Origin: Arachnopeziza araneosa
Lineage: Eukaryota; Ascomycota; Leotiomycetes; Helotiales; Arachnopezizaceae
Length of the DNA: 64,000 nt
Direction of reading: 5' to 3'
Assembly (NCBI GenBank): GCA_003988855.1
Contig: QYAI01000004.1
Coordinates: 124,001 to 188,000, forward strand
The translations under genes were made by a program, and so were the position numbers. Under the pieces are notes generated by a model. That model did no database searches and was not told the origin of the DNA. It saw only the letters and a program-made list of their open reading frames with translations. Below are positions 22,239-32,656 of the stretch, piece after piece; position 1 is the stretch's first letter; every line of letters starts with the position of its first letter.

Positions 22239-24466
22239 ATGCCATCATCAACAAACACACATGCTGTTATGGCTGGTTCGAAGAGAAAAGCTGGCTTGGT
22301 CAAAAATAAGCATGTGAAAGAAACTAAAAAGCCAAAAATCGAATTTACCTCAAAGCTGGTTGTGGGAAGCAGAGTCAAACCTCAATTGAAGAAAAAAGTC
22401 GAGCATTCCAGCGATGATAGCTCCGAGGATTCAGACTCCGATGGCGGTGCTCCCTTGAGCTTTGGGGACGGCTCTTCAGTGGAAGAAGAGGAAGACAGTG
22501 ATTCAGAGTCCGCTCCAAAAGTTGTTGATGGTCTGCATCCAGAGAGGGCCAACGCTGTAGTTGCAAATAGTCAGTCATTACTACCTACACCTTAACTTCA
22601 ATTTAACCATATCTAGGCCAGTCTTCTAAAGAAGCACATGCGAAGCAGAAGCAATTGGCACAAGAAAGAAAGGCTGCAAAGCCACTGGCGGATCCTCTTG
22701 CCAGAACGAAAAAGATATGGGAACGCTTACGTCGGAAATCACACGTTCCACTTAATGAGAGGAAACAATTGGTTGCAGAACTCTTCGAAATTATCACTGG
22801 TCGAATCAAAGACTATGTTTTGAAGCATGACAGTGTCCGAGTAGTGCAAACTGCAATCAAATATGCGAATCCTGATCAGAAGAGATTAATAGCAAGAGAG
22901 CTCGCTGGGTCATATCGGCAATTAGCAGAGAGTAGATATGCCAAATTCTTGATTGGAAAACTCCTAATCCAGGGCGATAATGAGATTAGAGATATCATTG
23001 TTCCAGAGTTCTTTGGGCATGTTCGACGACTTATTAAGCATCCAGAGGCATCGTGGATTCTAGACGACGTGTATCGAGGAGTGGCGACTCGACAGCAGAA
23101 AGCTACCATTTTGAGAGAATGGTATGGCGCCGAATTTGCCCTGTTTCATAAAGAGAACAAGGAGAAGGTGCCCGCAGATCTTGTCGACGTATTGAAGTTA
23201 GATCCGGGGAAAAGAGCTCCGATAATGCGCTCATTGTATGAACTTATCAACCAGCTAATCCAGAAGAAAACAACTGGATTTACTCTTTTGCACGATGCAA
23301 TGCTTCAATACTTTCTAAATGCTAAGCCGGGAACTGAGGAGGTCACAGATTTTATGGAACTGATCAAAGGAGATGAAGAAGGAGACTTACTTAAAAATCT
23401 GGCCTTCACTAAATCTGGAGCACGAGTGGTCTGTCTTACCTTGGCTTGTGGAAATGCGAAGGATCGTAAACAGATCCTCAAGACCTATAAAGATACTTTA
23501 CAGATGATGGCAGCTGACGCGTATGGTCACGTTGTGATCCTTACTGCATACGAAGTCATTGATGATACTGTCCTAACCTCAAAGTCTATCTTCCCCGAAT
23601 TACTCAGCAAAGATACAGAGAAACAAGTCGAGAATATCGTCTTCTCGGCTAATGATCTCAATGCCCGTACGACACTGTTGTATCTCTTTCAAGGCCGCTC
23701 CAGAGCATTGTTTCCAGCTAGTCACTCATCAGACCTTGAGATCTTAGCAGAGATTGACAAACTCCGAACCACGACAAGCAAGAAAGACCCGGACATCAGA
23801 CGAACCGAATTGGCAAAAGCTCTTGCTCCAAATTTGCTGAAGGCGATTGAATCGGCGGCATCGGAGTTGGTTGCAACCTCGTTTGGCTGTCAATTTGTCA
23901 CAGAGGTGCTCTTTGGTGCTGAAGGCGACAAGACAGCTGCTCTACAAGCTATCGCCGAGACAGCAGATGGAGATCCTAACTCTGTTACCCCGGAACCAGT
24001 GGAAGGGTCAGGTATTACACAGCCCGCCCCTCACATTGCTAGCACTCCATATGGTGGAAGAATGCTCAAAGCGCTGATTGCTGGCGGACACTTTGATCAC
24101 AAAACGAAGTCGGTTATACCAGTTGTTCCGGCCTTAAATTTCGCCAAAATTCTGTTTCCACAGATCAAGGACTATCTAATCGAATGGGCAACTGGATCCA
24201 GCTCATTTACTATCCTAGCGCTTCTTGAAGCAAGCCACTTCGACAAGAAGGAAGACGTATTGAAAGCGCTAGAGAAGAAGAAAAAGATATTGCAGAAAGC
24301 AGCAACAGAAGAAAGTGCCGAGCAAAAATCAAGAAGAGAAGCCACTGACACAGAGAAAGATGTCAAAAATGTCAAGATCAAGATTAAGAAGACGAGCTCT
24401 GTCAAGAAGGATTTGACCGTCGGAAATCGTGGCTCAGAGTTGCTTTTACAGATGTTAAATAGATAA
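22239..24466 (+). CDS. PUF6: Pumilio-like ribosome-biogenesis protein Puf6
   Basis: Two exons: 22239-22569 and 22617-24466; 726 aa. Puf6 (PUM3/KIAA0020 in humans) is a nucleolar RNA-binding protein of the divergent Pumilio class, needed for 60S biogenesis and in yeast for ASH1 mRNA repression. The N-terminal about 130 residues are Lys-rich then acidic (SSDDSSEDSDSD). The helical PUF-repeat region follows with KIWERLRRKSHVPLNERKQL, HDSVRVVQTAIKYANPDQK, SRYAKFLIGKLL and a CPL-type C-terminal half. The tail is Lys-rich. The 47-bp intron closes in phase. A second ATG at 22269 (MAGSKRKAG) resembles starts of homologues and may be the true start; I kept the first. Confidence 0.93.
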
Positions 24467-24543
24467 AATAGGTGATACCCAAAAATTAATCATGTGTGTT
24501 ATATTCTTAATCTAAATGTTCCATTGTAGGTTAAAAAATGTGG

Positions 24544-26037
24544 CTACATTGATTTTATAGCCAAGGAAGCCTTCAACGAACCCACAACTGCTAAACATAT
24601 GATCGGTGAAAGCGTATAAGATATTGTCACAAATTTTGCGATGGACATTTTCTCATCCTCGTCGGCGGGACTGACATCCGCGAGTGCAGTGAGTTTAGTA
24701 GCTGATGGTCCGGTAGGCATGAGCATAAGCACGAACCAGAGAATAGGATCATCATGCAGCAGATTTGTTTTTGATGCCAGGAGATATACTGTTCCGATGC
24801 TTAGACTAAGAGGGTCAGGAGAGGCAACGAATTTCTACCAGGAATGACTTACATTGGCCATAGAATGAAACGAATAAAGAATATGGAGAGCATGGGAGCA
24901 AGATTTATTTTTCCGCTTGCTTCTCCCTTTTTCTTTTTCAAAAGACTGGCGCTTATTTTTGCTCCAACAACTACGAGTTGAAGTGCTGCAAAGACATCTC
25001 CGATGTTTTTAACAGACACTGTCAGCCATCTACAAAGTAGTCAGTGAGTCTTTACTTGAGCGAGCTTCATATAGGTATGAGACGCTCACGCTTTGAAAAT
25101 TCCACCTGCTGCAGGCTCATTGAAGAATGCTCTGTGAAGTGGTGGAGAAAGGCCAATAACTGTCCCAAAGATTGCGCCAACGAGCGGAGCATTAAGAAAA
25201 CAACCTGCAAATTCGAGAGATTTTCTAACTGTCTCTGGAAGTTTGTTCCATTCTTTCCTTGAAATTTCATATGCTTCATCACCTCGTTGAACTATACGGC
25301 TTGGAAGTAGGGTGGTGGATTCAGTGCTGAGCTGTTCTTCATCCTCTGTAGTCCGTCCTAAGGAGTTACCAGGGTTGGCATGCTCTTCTTCAGTTTCTCC
25401 GTGACCATTTTTATGGGTTGGTGCATCTGTCTTTTTGTTCTTGTTGTAGTGCTCATCTGATGTTTCTTCATCATCTAGCAGCTTTGGTCCAATGGCAAAG
25501 GTGAGGCAGTTTCCAACTACCGCTGATACGAGAAAGTACGATTTGGCCCGGCTCAAAGCAGCAGGAACGGTATCATTATCGCCCATTGTGAGATCCTCTA
25601 AAGTACCGGATGTTTCCAGAGATTGGATCAGGAGCAGTGGAAGAGCGGTTGTATTGTTGAAGCAGATAGCTGGGATAGTCCACGCTGGAAATTTGAAAAT
25701 CCGTCTCAGCAACCACCCTAACGCCATTGAAGACAATGTATAAAACAATGCCCATACTGATATCAGAGTTAGCTTCTCTCAGGCGTGTATTTTACTAGTC
25801 TAGTTTACTTAGAACCGGGATATAACGAAGAGCTGTATCGGCATGCAGTTCGGAGCCTACATTGGTGATCAAGAGCGCTGGGAGAAAAAGTCGTACACAT
25901 AATTTTGAGATGTCGCGTGATGAAGACTCTTTCAGAAGGTTGAATCTTGCAGCAATAACGCCATAACTTATGGTCAACAGCACTGCTAAGGAGGCTTGTA
26001 AAGCACCCAGGAAAGTAGCTAAGACTCCACCAGACAT
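24544..26037 (-). CDS. PIN-like (auxin efflux carrier family) membrane transporter
   Basis: Four exons on the minus strand: 26037-25809, 25756-25090, 25029-24853, 24805-24544; 444 aa. The family (Pfam membrane transport protein; yeast Ecm3-type members) has two bundles of five helices around a long hydrophilic loop; fungal substrates are unknown. Visible: start MSGGVLATFLGALQASLAVLL, a helix with FLPALLITNVGSE, FPAWTIPAICFNNTTALPLLL (the family's Asn-Asn crossing motif), a charged loop rich in Glu/Lys/Asn (about residues 160-230), then FAGCFLNAPLVGAIFGTVIG and a C-terminal half with LMPTGPSATKLTAL. The last intron has two possible acceptors (24806 or 24801); both keep phase by choice of residue only if the first is used as here. 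Converges with PUF6 with 77 bp between stops. Confidence 0.88.
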
Positions 26038-28449
26038 AGCGAGTATAATGTTACAAAAGTAGATTTGATGCCGATAAAAGATCGACGTCTTTCTAGTGTC
26101 AATCCTCTGAAGAGCTTGGAAGCACAATATCAACTCGACTAATAGCCCCACGTCATAGCCAGCAGGGGTTCTGTCTTGGCAGGAATAATCATCAGCCACA
26201 GCCACAGCCACTAGCCAGACCCCAAGTCTCTGCCGTTCAACTATTTTTAGCCCTTAGAATCAGAACATTCCTTTGTCTCACCTTAATTCAGCCTCAGGAG
26301 AAAAGCACAATCAACGTTCGCGCCAAGTCATTGCTGGGTTGAACACTCAATGCTCGGTGCTTGTTCACCAGGGCTGAAGACCTTTGACGTCAGTAAACCA
26401 CTTGGCATCTCACACTGGATCGCAGCGGCTTGGACTTGATCCTGATGCATGGAACGGTCTTTTGCCATGAGCTGGATTATATTATCGTGTTGGCTAGGCA
26501 AAAGCTGTTCCAGCAAGTTGATTATTTGTAAGTCGACTCTTAAATTTCTTGCATTGGCATTGCTAAAGCGAACACAAAGAACGAAATACCAACAGGTAGT
26601 CATGATTATTCCTCCTGGATAAGGAGCAACTGGGAGTACCCAACAGCAATAACTTCTGATGTCATTTCTAATTGACATCACAAGATATCAAATAGACTCA
26701 ATAGAACATTGAACTAATCTGGGAAGTCACACGGAGCTTCATAAAGCAGAAGGTAATCAAGGAACGTGGAAGCATGGGAGAGGTGCACCTTTGCGCTCAC
26801 AGTAACAAAACACTCTAGATAAGAGACTGGCCTGGATCGCCCCGGAAAACGAGCGTTCCTCAAGGAATCTCGATTGTTCAACTGCCTTGATGATAAGCGA
26901 TCTCCGCCGAGTACTACAGGACATGGAGTTTCAAGATTCACGAAAACTTGTCCTTGGAGCGCTACCACATCCAGGCATCGCAGAAACCTCCGCATTCATC
27001 TGGTCTTTTCGGGTAGCTCTGATATCTGTGTAGATCCCGAACATTCCATCACAGCAATCTCGGAAAGGAGGCCTGGAGGTGAAGCGCATTATCTTATGAC
27101 GATGCTATAAAACCCGTGGTATTGATTCCCCTGGCGCTCGGCTCGATTTACCCTCCATTGCAGGAGATGTTTGCTGATGGGATTGGCCAGGCCCCTGGCT
27201 CCAAAATCCAGGTTTCATCACTAGGAAATCCAATGTCGACCCCTGACCGCTTGGTACCGCAATCTATTTGGGGTTCTGACTCGGACCCTTCCTTTCATCC
27301 TCGGCGCCCTATGGACTGCAGGACGGTGATGATTTGACATCGCCGGCTTGCAGTGCCGGACGAAAGCCCCATTTCCAGAATTCTCGTTTGCCACAGAGAT
27401 CGCCAAGAGGAAGTCTTAGCCGGCCATGGTTGGTTGAGTCTGTGGCAAGGCTTTGAACTTGGCTACATGCTGGTCGGCATGCCATGTACTTATTCCCTTG
27501 TGTTCTGATGGTATTGTTCAATTTCCCTTGTGACGCTTTTGCAATTCCTCTGTTTGAGCATGGCTGTTCTCTCTCAAATTGACCGAGCCGTACAAGTTGT
27601 GCGTGGATATATTGGGAGTTCACAACGAAACCGCTCTTGTCACTATGCTGTAGCTGTTGCATATTTAGCCTCTTTAGCTCGACGAGTGGTACGAGATTCG
27701 GGGGTCGCGATGACCTCCTTGGACACGCCTTTCCGGGATGTGTTTCACGCAGGCGGAGGTGTGCATGAGGGTCTGATACTCTGTCTTCCGGTAAGCGTGC
27801 GGAGGAAGTGCCACCTGCACGTTACAACGGTCGTCCCGCTGTGGCTAGGTACCTCGCTTATTCCACGTTTTCCGCTAAAGGCTTCAATCGATACCACGAT
27901 ATGACGCCGATCTTCTGCTTCGGCGTGTTGTTATATCCCAGAGGAGCTGAGCTCGCGTAAAAGTGGCGATTGTTCCATGACAATTGATCCAGGAACGACC
28001 AGAGCAAACCGTTTCTTCCAAGTCATAGTTTCGACTTTGCATAAGGACGCTCTTATTGGATCGACATAGCTAGTTAACCAAAGGCAAGGGATAAACCCAT
28101 CTCATAACTTCTTTTACTCCAAGCGAAGCCGTTATTCCTAGGAGAATGACGACGGCTGAGCTCAAAGTGGTCGTCACCATGAGAAACATCCCCTGAGAGG
28201 AGTGAAAACACGAGTTAGGATTGACATCATGAAGACAGATTGAGCATGATCATCAATCGAGTTCTTGCGAGCCTAAGATAGCACCGGAGAACAGAAATCT
28301 ATAAATTGATCTCGAATTCCCTTCGAGGTTATTTCTACACTACAAACACAACTATCCACAAGAGCCTTTAGTACTACTACAAACTCTTTCAATCCACCTT
28401 TCAACCACAATTACTTCAACCTACTTTCAAACTACAAACTACCGTCAAC
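26038..28449. other. 2.4-kb gene-free stretch before the hydrophobin
   Basis: Longest gene-poor interval of the window, between the PIN-like carrier start and the hydrophobin start. Several medium open frames lie on both strands (for example 26328-26681 and 27309-27662 minus, 27530-27904 plus) without recognisable similarity, proper start context or splice pattern. The minus-strand frame ending at 26328 has protein-like composition and may be a relic. The last 150 bp are the hydrophobin promoter and CA/CT-rich leader. Confidence 0.5.
28300..28305 (+). promoter_or_regulatory. TATA box of the hydrophobin gene
   Basis: TATAAA, 145 bp before the ATG at 28450. It is followed by a C/A-rich leader (ACAAACACAACTATCC) typical of strongly expressed secreted-protein genes in fungi. 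Confidence 0.6.
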
Positions 28450-28838
28450 ATGAGAACTTCCTTCGCAGTTGCCATGTGTGCCATGCTCGCCAGCTTCAGT
28501 ATGGCAATCCCCGCCACCAGACGCCAAGTAGCTGTTTGCTCAACTGGTAGCCCACAATGCTGCGACGTCGATGTTCTAGGTATTGCAGATCTCGATTGCG
28601 AAGCTCGTAAGAAACCTATTTCCCTTCTCCTGTGTCATCTGGAAACTGACAAGTTCTAGCACCAACCGTACCAACCAGTGCATCAAACTTCACAGCGATT
28701 TGCGCTGCTGTTGGCAAGATTGATATGTGCTGTGATATTCCTATTGTAAGTAATTGCAATTCTTCTTCCAGACCAACATAACTAACGAGGACCTAGCTTG
28801 GACAAGCCCTTCTCTGCAACAAGCCTGCTGGAGCCTAG
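28450..28838 (+). CDS. Class II hydrophobin
   Basis: Three exons: 28450-28606, 28660-28745, 28797-28838; 94 aa. Hydrophobins are small secreted amphiphiles that coat hyphae and spores at air-water interfaces. A signal peptide (MRTSFAVAMCAMLASFSMA) precedes a possible RR-type cleavage site. The eight cysteines have the order C-CC-C-C-CC-C with spacing C-X6-CC-X11-C-X16-C-X8-CC-X10-C, the class II pattern, with typical words DVLGIADLDC and FTAICAAVGK. Two introns sit in the third codon after Cys4 (phase 1) and four codons after the second CC pair (phase 0). A TATA box lies 145 bp upstream. Its length is normal for the class. Confidence 0.95.
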
Positions 28839-29316
28839 ATGCGAATCATTTTTCGTCCATTCAAGGTGTATGAGAAGTTCAAGAACACGCATTTCGACGA
28901 TCCTTACAGGTTAGACTGTACGATTAGCTGTGGATATATTTTAAGAAGTCGCAAGCTGGGGTTGTTCGAATATGAGGGATAGGCAACATAAATAGTGTAT
29001 TAGTCTCGAATATAAGTCTTTGATTTACAGGATTCTTAATTGTGAGTATAAATATAAGCCAGGCAAGCACGCTTCGGAACAAAGGAATGATATCGCGAGC
29101 GAGAGACAGAGTGAGGGATGTTAACTCCAAAACTCAAGTCAGCACAAAGTGGATGATTTGTGCTACTTTTAGAGTGAGTGGGTCAAAGTATTCCCATGTC
29201 AAGGCAGGGGCGGAACCACTTTCCCCGCTTCTTACAACCCTCTAAATATTCAAAATAACCAAGTAACAAACCTCTCTAGTCAGCCGGCATAAACAGAGAA
29301 TCAGTACCCAGGTAGA
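28839..29316. other. Intergenic, no gene seen
   Basis: 0.48 kb, AT-rich, between hydrophobin and hydrolase genes on the same strand. Nothing recognisable. Confidence 0.5.
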
Positions 29317-30219
29317 ATGTCCGACTTATTTCCTCAATTCGAAGACTTCAACATCACAGTCTCAAAGGATGTATCTATTTTCGGGCGCCGTAACGGCCAA
29401 GGTCCCCCTCTCCTCCTCCTCCACGGATTTCCCCAAACCCACCATATCTGGCACTACATTGCTCCAAAACTCGCATCGCAATTCACTATCATCTTAATCG
29501 ATCTTCGTGGTTACGGGAAATCATCCAAGCCGGCCTCCACAGCCTCCGACTCACACCAGGCCTACGCAAAATCAACAATGGCCGCAGATTGTGTAGCTGT
29601 CATGTCCTCTCTCGGCTTTCCCCAATTTAGCGTCGTGAGCCATGACCGCGGCGCTCGCGTGGCGCATAAACTATGCGTGGATTTTCCAGACAAGGTGGAG
29701 AAGGTCATGCTTCTTGATATTGCTCCCACGTTGGCTATGTTTGAGCAGACTACTCAGGCCTTCGCAACAGCGTACTGGCACTGGTTTTTCCTCATCCAGC
29801 CCGCTCCTTTTCCGGAGAACCTAATTCTGAATTGCCCGGAAGAATTTTTGGGGAAGTTCTTTGGGGGAGGTGGCTATGCGGTTGGTAAGAAGGGGCTTGA
29901 GGAGCAAGCGATGCGGGAATATGAAGCCCAGTTGAAAATCAAGGAAGTGGTGCACGCTATGTGTGAAGATTATAGGGCTGCCGCTACTGTAGATTTGGTG
30001 GAGGCTAGGAAGGACAAGGAGAGTGGTAGGAAAATTAAGTGTCCAGTTCACGTACTGTGGGGAAATAAAGGCGTGGTGGGAAGAGATTTTGATCCGTTAA
30101 AGGAATGGAAGGAAGTGAGTGAGAGTGAGGTAACTGGTGAAGTAGTGGAAAGCGGGCATTATATACCAGAGGAAGTCCCTGATGTGTTATACACACATAT
30201 CAAAGGCTTTTTTACCTGA
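29317..30219 (+). CDS. Alpha/beta hydrolase, fluoroacetate-dehalogenase-like
   Basis: Single exon, 300 aa. Alpha/beta-hydrolase fold: oxyanion-hole HGFPQTHHIWHYIAP, then DLRGYGKSSKP, nucleophile elbow VVSHDRGARVAHKL with Asp110, and the final His in ESGHYIPEEVPD. An Asp nucleophile places it with haloalkane/haloacetate dehalogenases and soluble epoxide hydrolases, not esterases. The words LDIAPTLAMFEQ, AYWHWFFLIQPAPFPENLI and EDYRAAATVDL closely resemble the haloacetate dehalogenase group, including the Trp/His residues that hold halide. So hydrolysis of a 2-haloacid is the best guess; the physiological substrate is unknown. The next gene on the other strand converges. Confidence 0.85.
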   Translation: MSDLFPQFEDFNITVSKDVSIFGRRNGQGPPLLLLHGFPQTHHIWHYIAPKLASQFTIILIDLRGYGKSSKPASTASDSHQAYAKSTMAADCVAVMSSLGFPQFSVVSHDRGARVAHKLCVDFPDKVEKVMLLDIAPTLAMFEQTTQAFATAYWHWFFLIQPAPFPENLILNCPEEFLGKFFGGGGYAVGKKGLEEQAMREYEAQLKIKEVVHAMCEDYRAAATVDLVEARKDKESGRKIKCPVHVLWGNKGVVGRDFDPLKEWKEVSESEVTGEVVESGHYIPEEVPDVLYTHIKGFFT

Positions 30220-30399
30220 GGATTATCTGGAAAATTAAGAACTTTTTATTGAACTCGATTGGACATTCACAATGATCGAGCACCTTTGTTGAAATTGAAG
30301 CAGTATTCATCTCCTTGGCCGACCTGAATTGAAGCATCGTGATTCTACATTCAGGGACCCGTGTCGACCACATAGGAAAAATTGTAAAGTAATCATAAA

Positions 30400-30932
30400 T
30401 CAAGACCAATCAATAGCATAGGTTGGCACAGGAGCATGTATATCTGCGTAAGGTCCATCTCCCCACCCATTCGAGCCACGCCAATGCGATTGTTCCTTAC
30501 CAGTTACACCGATATTTTGAGTGCAATAGGGTCCTGCTCCCTCCTGGGTCGAGTCTCAGCATAGGAATCGATAGGAAAAGCAGAAAACTTACATATACGT
30601 AATTAGCAGGGACACAACACGCTGGAACCTTCTGGATATCGAAGCACCAATACTTGAACTCGTATTTATTCGTTGGTCTCCGTTTGACTGCGGTGCGGAT
30701 GTTAGTCTTTGCCTTGACGAGTTTCAAGTATAGATGAGTTCTTACGCAGCTCGCAGTTGATGATTGGGTTATCATCATAATCTAAATTACAACATCTTAG
30801 ATGGTCCCATTTCTGACATATCCACCCATCTCTCCAGGTGCTTTCGGGAGTTCCGAAATCTGTCCTCAGCCCACCCGCAAAGGCTGAGCCAGCCGAAATG
30901 ATGGGAACGAGGAGGAAAGTAGAGGTTTTCAT
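30400..30932 (-). CDS. Small secreted protein with class II hydrophobin cysteine framework
   Basis: Three exons on the minus strand: 30932-30746, 30687-30593, 30543-30400; 141 aa. Signal peptide MKTSTFLLVPIISAGSAFA. Eight of the mature protein's cysteines follow C-X7-CC-X11-C-X16-C-X8-CC-X13-C, the class II hydrophobin core (11-16-8) exactly. Both introns also match the hydrophobin at 28450: the first is in the third codon after Cys4 in phase 1; the second is in phase 0 after the second CC pair, with the last exon starting six residues before Cys8 in both genes. Yet the chain between cysteines is charged and aromatic (CQKWDHLRCC, RRPTNKYEFKYWC) and a 45-residue Gly/Trp-rich tail follows. I infer a diverged hydrophobin relative; surface activity is doubtful. 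Confidence 0.75.
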
Positions 30933-31504
30933 GGTTGCTTGAAGAGAAGTGGAAATGAAATTCTAGACGAGAAAGTGCTTAAATATGTGATGGGAATACT
31001 AAAATAGAATAGCTGGACATGACTTGAGCATGCGCGCAGGCACTGGAACAGCTTTCAAATTTAATCATCAACGGCTACATTTAGTTGACTCTAGCAATTG
31101 GTGAGCCAATTGGAGCCCAAGAATTGTAGGTTGGACTATGTTACTTAAACAGGCGGCCAAGAACTAAGCTCCGGCCTCAGTGGCTGGGCTCGGCGCAAAA
31201 AAGAAAAGGAGATGAAATGAAAAAATGACATTGCAGAGTTTTTCAACGATGTGAGAAAAATGTAGATGAGGTTAAAGTAATGTCTTCTACTGCATAGAGA
31301 CCTTTGTTTATAGGATAAAGTGCGTTGGGGGAAAGCAGTTCTTCTATGTGACGACATAAAAAATGGTAGACGTCATCTTTCCTTTCTCACCTTTGGATAT
31401 AAATATATATGACTTGATACTGCAACCTTACGTTAAACTTCCTCGACTTTTGATCAGTAAAAAGCCCCAAATTATAACACCAGATAAGACTCGCAAACTT
31501 AAGA
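30933..31504. other. Divergent promoter region, no gene seen
   Basis: 0.57 kb between divergent genes. Short open frames on the minus strand (31145-31357, 31387-31584) look like chance. Confidence 0.5.
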
Positions 31505-32030
31505 ATGCCTTCAACGCGCCCTGACACCGTCCTCTCGACCTTTAGTCGGGCGAGACGGCAATTCTTTCTGTCTAGGTCCACCAATCCAGGCTCTTATTCT
31601 GTTGCTCGCAGCTACGCGCAAGGGTAGGACGGATCTACCGATAAAATCCTTCGCACCACTGACAAGAGACAGGTATGGGGATGGGGAAGGTAACCCTAAG
31701 GGCGAGAACCCTCAAGCACAAGGCAAATCAAACAAGGCCAAAGAGGACGCGGAACATCCAGGACCAACTGCCCAATCCAAAAGTTCTGGCATGACACCAG
31801 AAGAGTCCTCCGCTCAATCTGGAGGATCAAGATCTAAAGAGGCCAAGGAGGCTGGAAGCAAGCCCGCAGGCGGGTCTGAAGGCAAGAGCGATAGTAAGAA
31901 CAGCGCTTCACCGAAGATTCACGATAAGAGCACTCCTGGTAGGAAGAATTTTGGAGAGAAAGAAGCTGAGGTTGAGAAGCATAATGCAGAGTTTGAGCAG
32001 CGCTACGATCGTGCTCAGCCGGCGGAGTAA
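31505..32030 (+). CDS. Small Gly/Lys-rich protein, probable mitochondrial presequence
   Basis: Two exons: 31505-31623 and 31673-32030; 158 aa. The first exon encodes a basic, Ser-rich, acid-free N terminus (STFSRARRQFFLSRS) that fits a mitochondrial targeting sequence. The join yields SYAQGYGDGEGNPKGENPQ, a block I recognise as conserved in fungal proteins of unknown function. The rest is hydrophilic and low in complexity, with EHPGP, SGMTPEESSAQSGG and a final charged helix. The 49-bp intron closes in phase and supports the ATG at 31505 over a downstream start. No enzymatic motif is present. A stress-related hydrophilic protein is one guess. Confidence 0.72.
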
Positions 32031-32656
32031 GATAAAGTTGATACGACGATTCGGTTGGGGTTTCGAGGACGGTAGTGATCCAAGATCATGCTGTCGATCA
32101 GTAGGCCATGGGAGCAGAACGCTACAGTAGTTATGGAATGTAGATGGCGCAATGAGATTGGTGACCTGGTTCATGTTTCTTCCTGAGGCTCTTTGGTGCT
32201 TTTTGGTGCTTTTTGGAATTTCCCGATGGTGGTCGGATGAAAAGCTCCTCGTGCTTTTGATAGGGTAGGCAGGTCCAGACATAACTGCGGGTAACGCCAC
32301 TGTGTGGCTGAAGCCGGGGAATGACATCAGATTGAGCCATTGAGCTCCTCCATGATGGCTCCATTTCGATGGCCTTCCTTGTTTCTATGCTGCATATGGC
32401 AAAGCGACATTGCCATGTGGGCCAATCCTTTGCATCATGGGCCGAAGCTTTGAAGTGAATAAAAAAAAGTGACACAATGAGGAGGTACATCCTACGTCAC
32501 CAATTCTCGCCTACAAACAAAGCTCTAACGTTGACATTTCTTCATCGTCTTTTCTTCCACAAACATCAGCACTGTTTGTCAAATCTCGAATCTGACAAAG
32601 ACATTGCGACTGAATCTCAGATTTCCCTTTAGATAATCCAGAGTTTTTCGTCCAAG
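32031..32656. other. Intergenic, promoter of the Ish1-type gene
   Basis: 0.63 kb between two plus-strand genes. Minus-strand open frames at 31908-32490 look spurious. A short direct repeat TTTGGTGCTTT occurs twice near 32190-32215. Confidence 0.5.
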
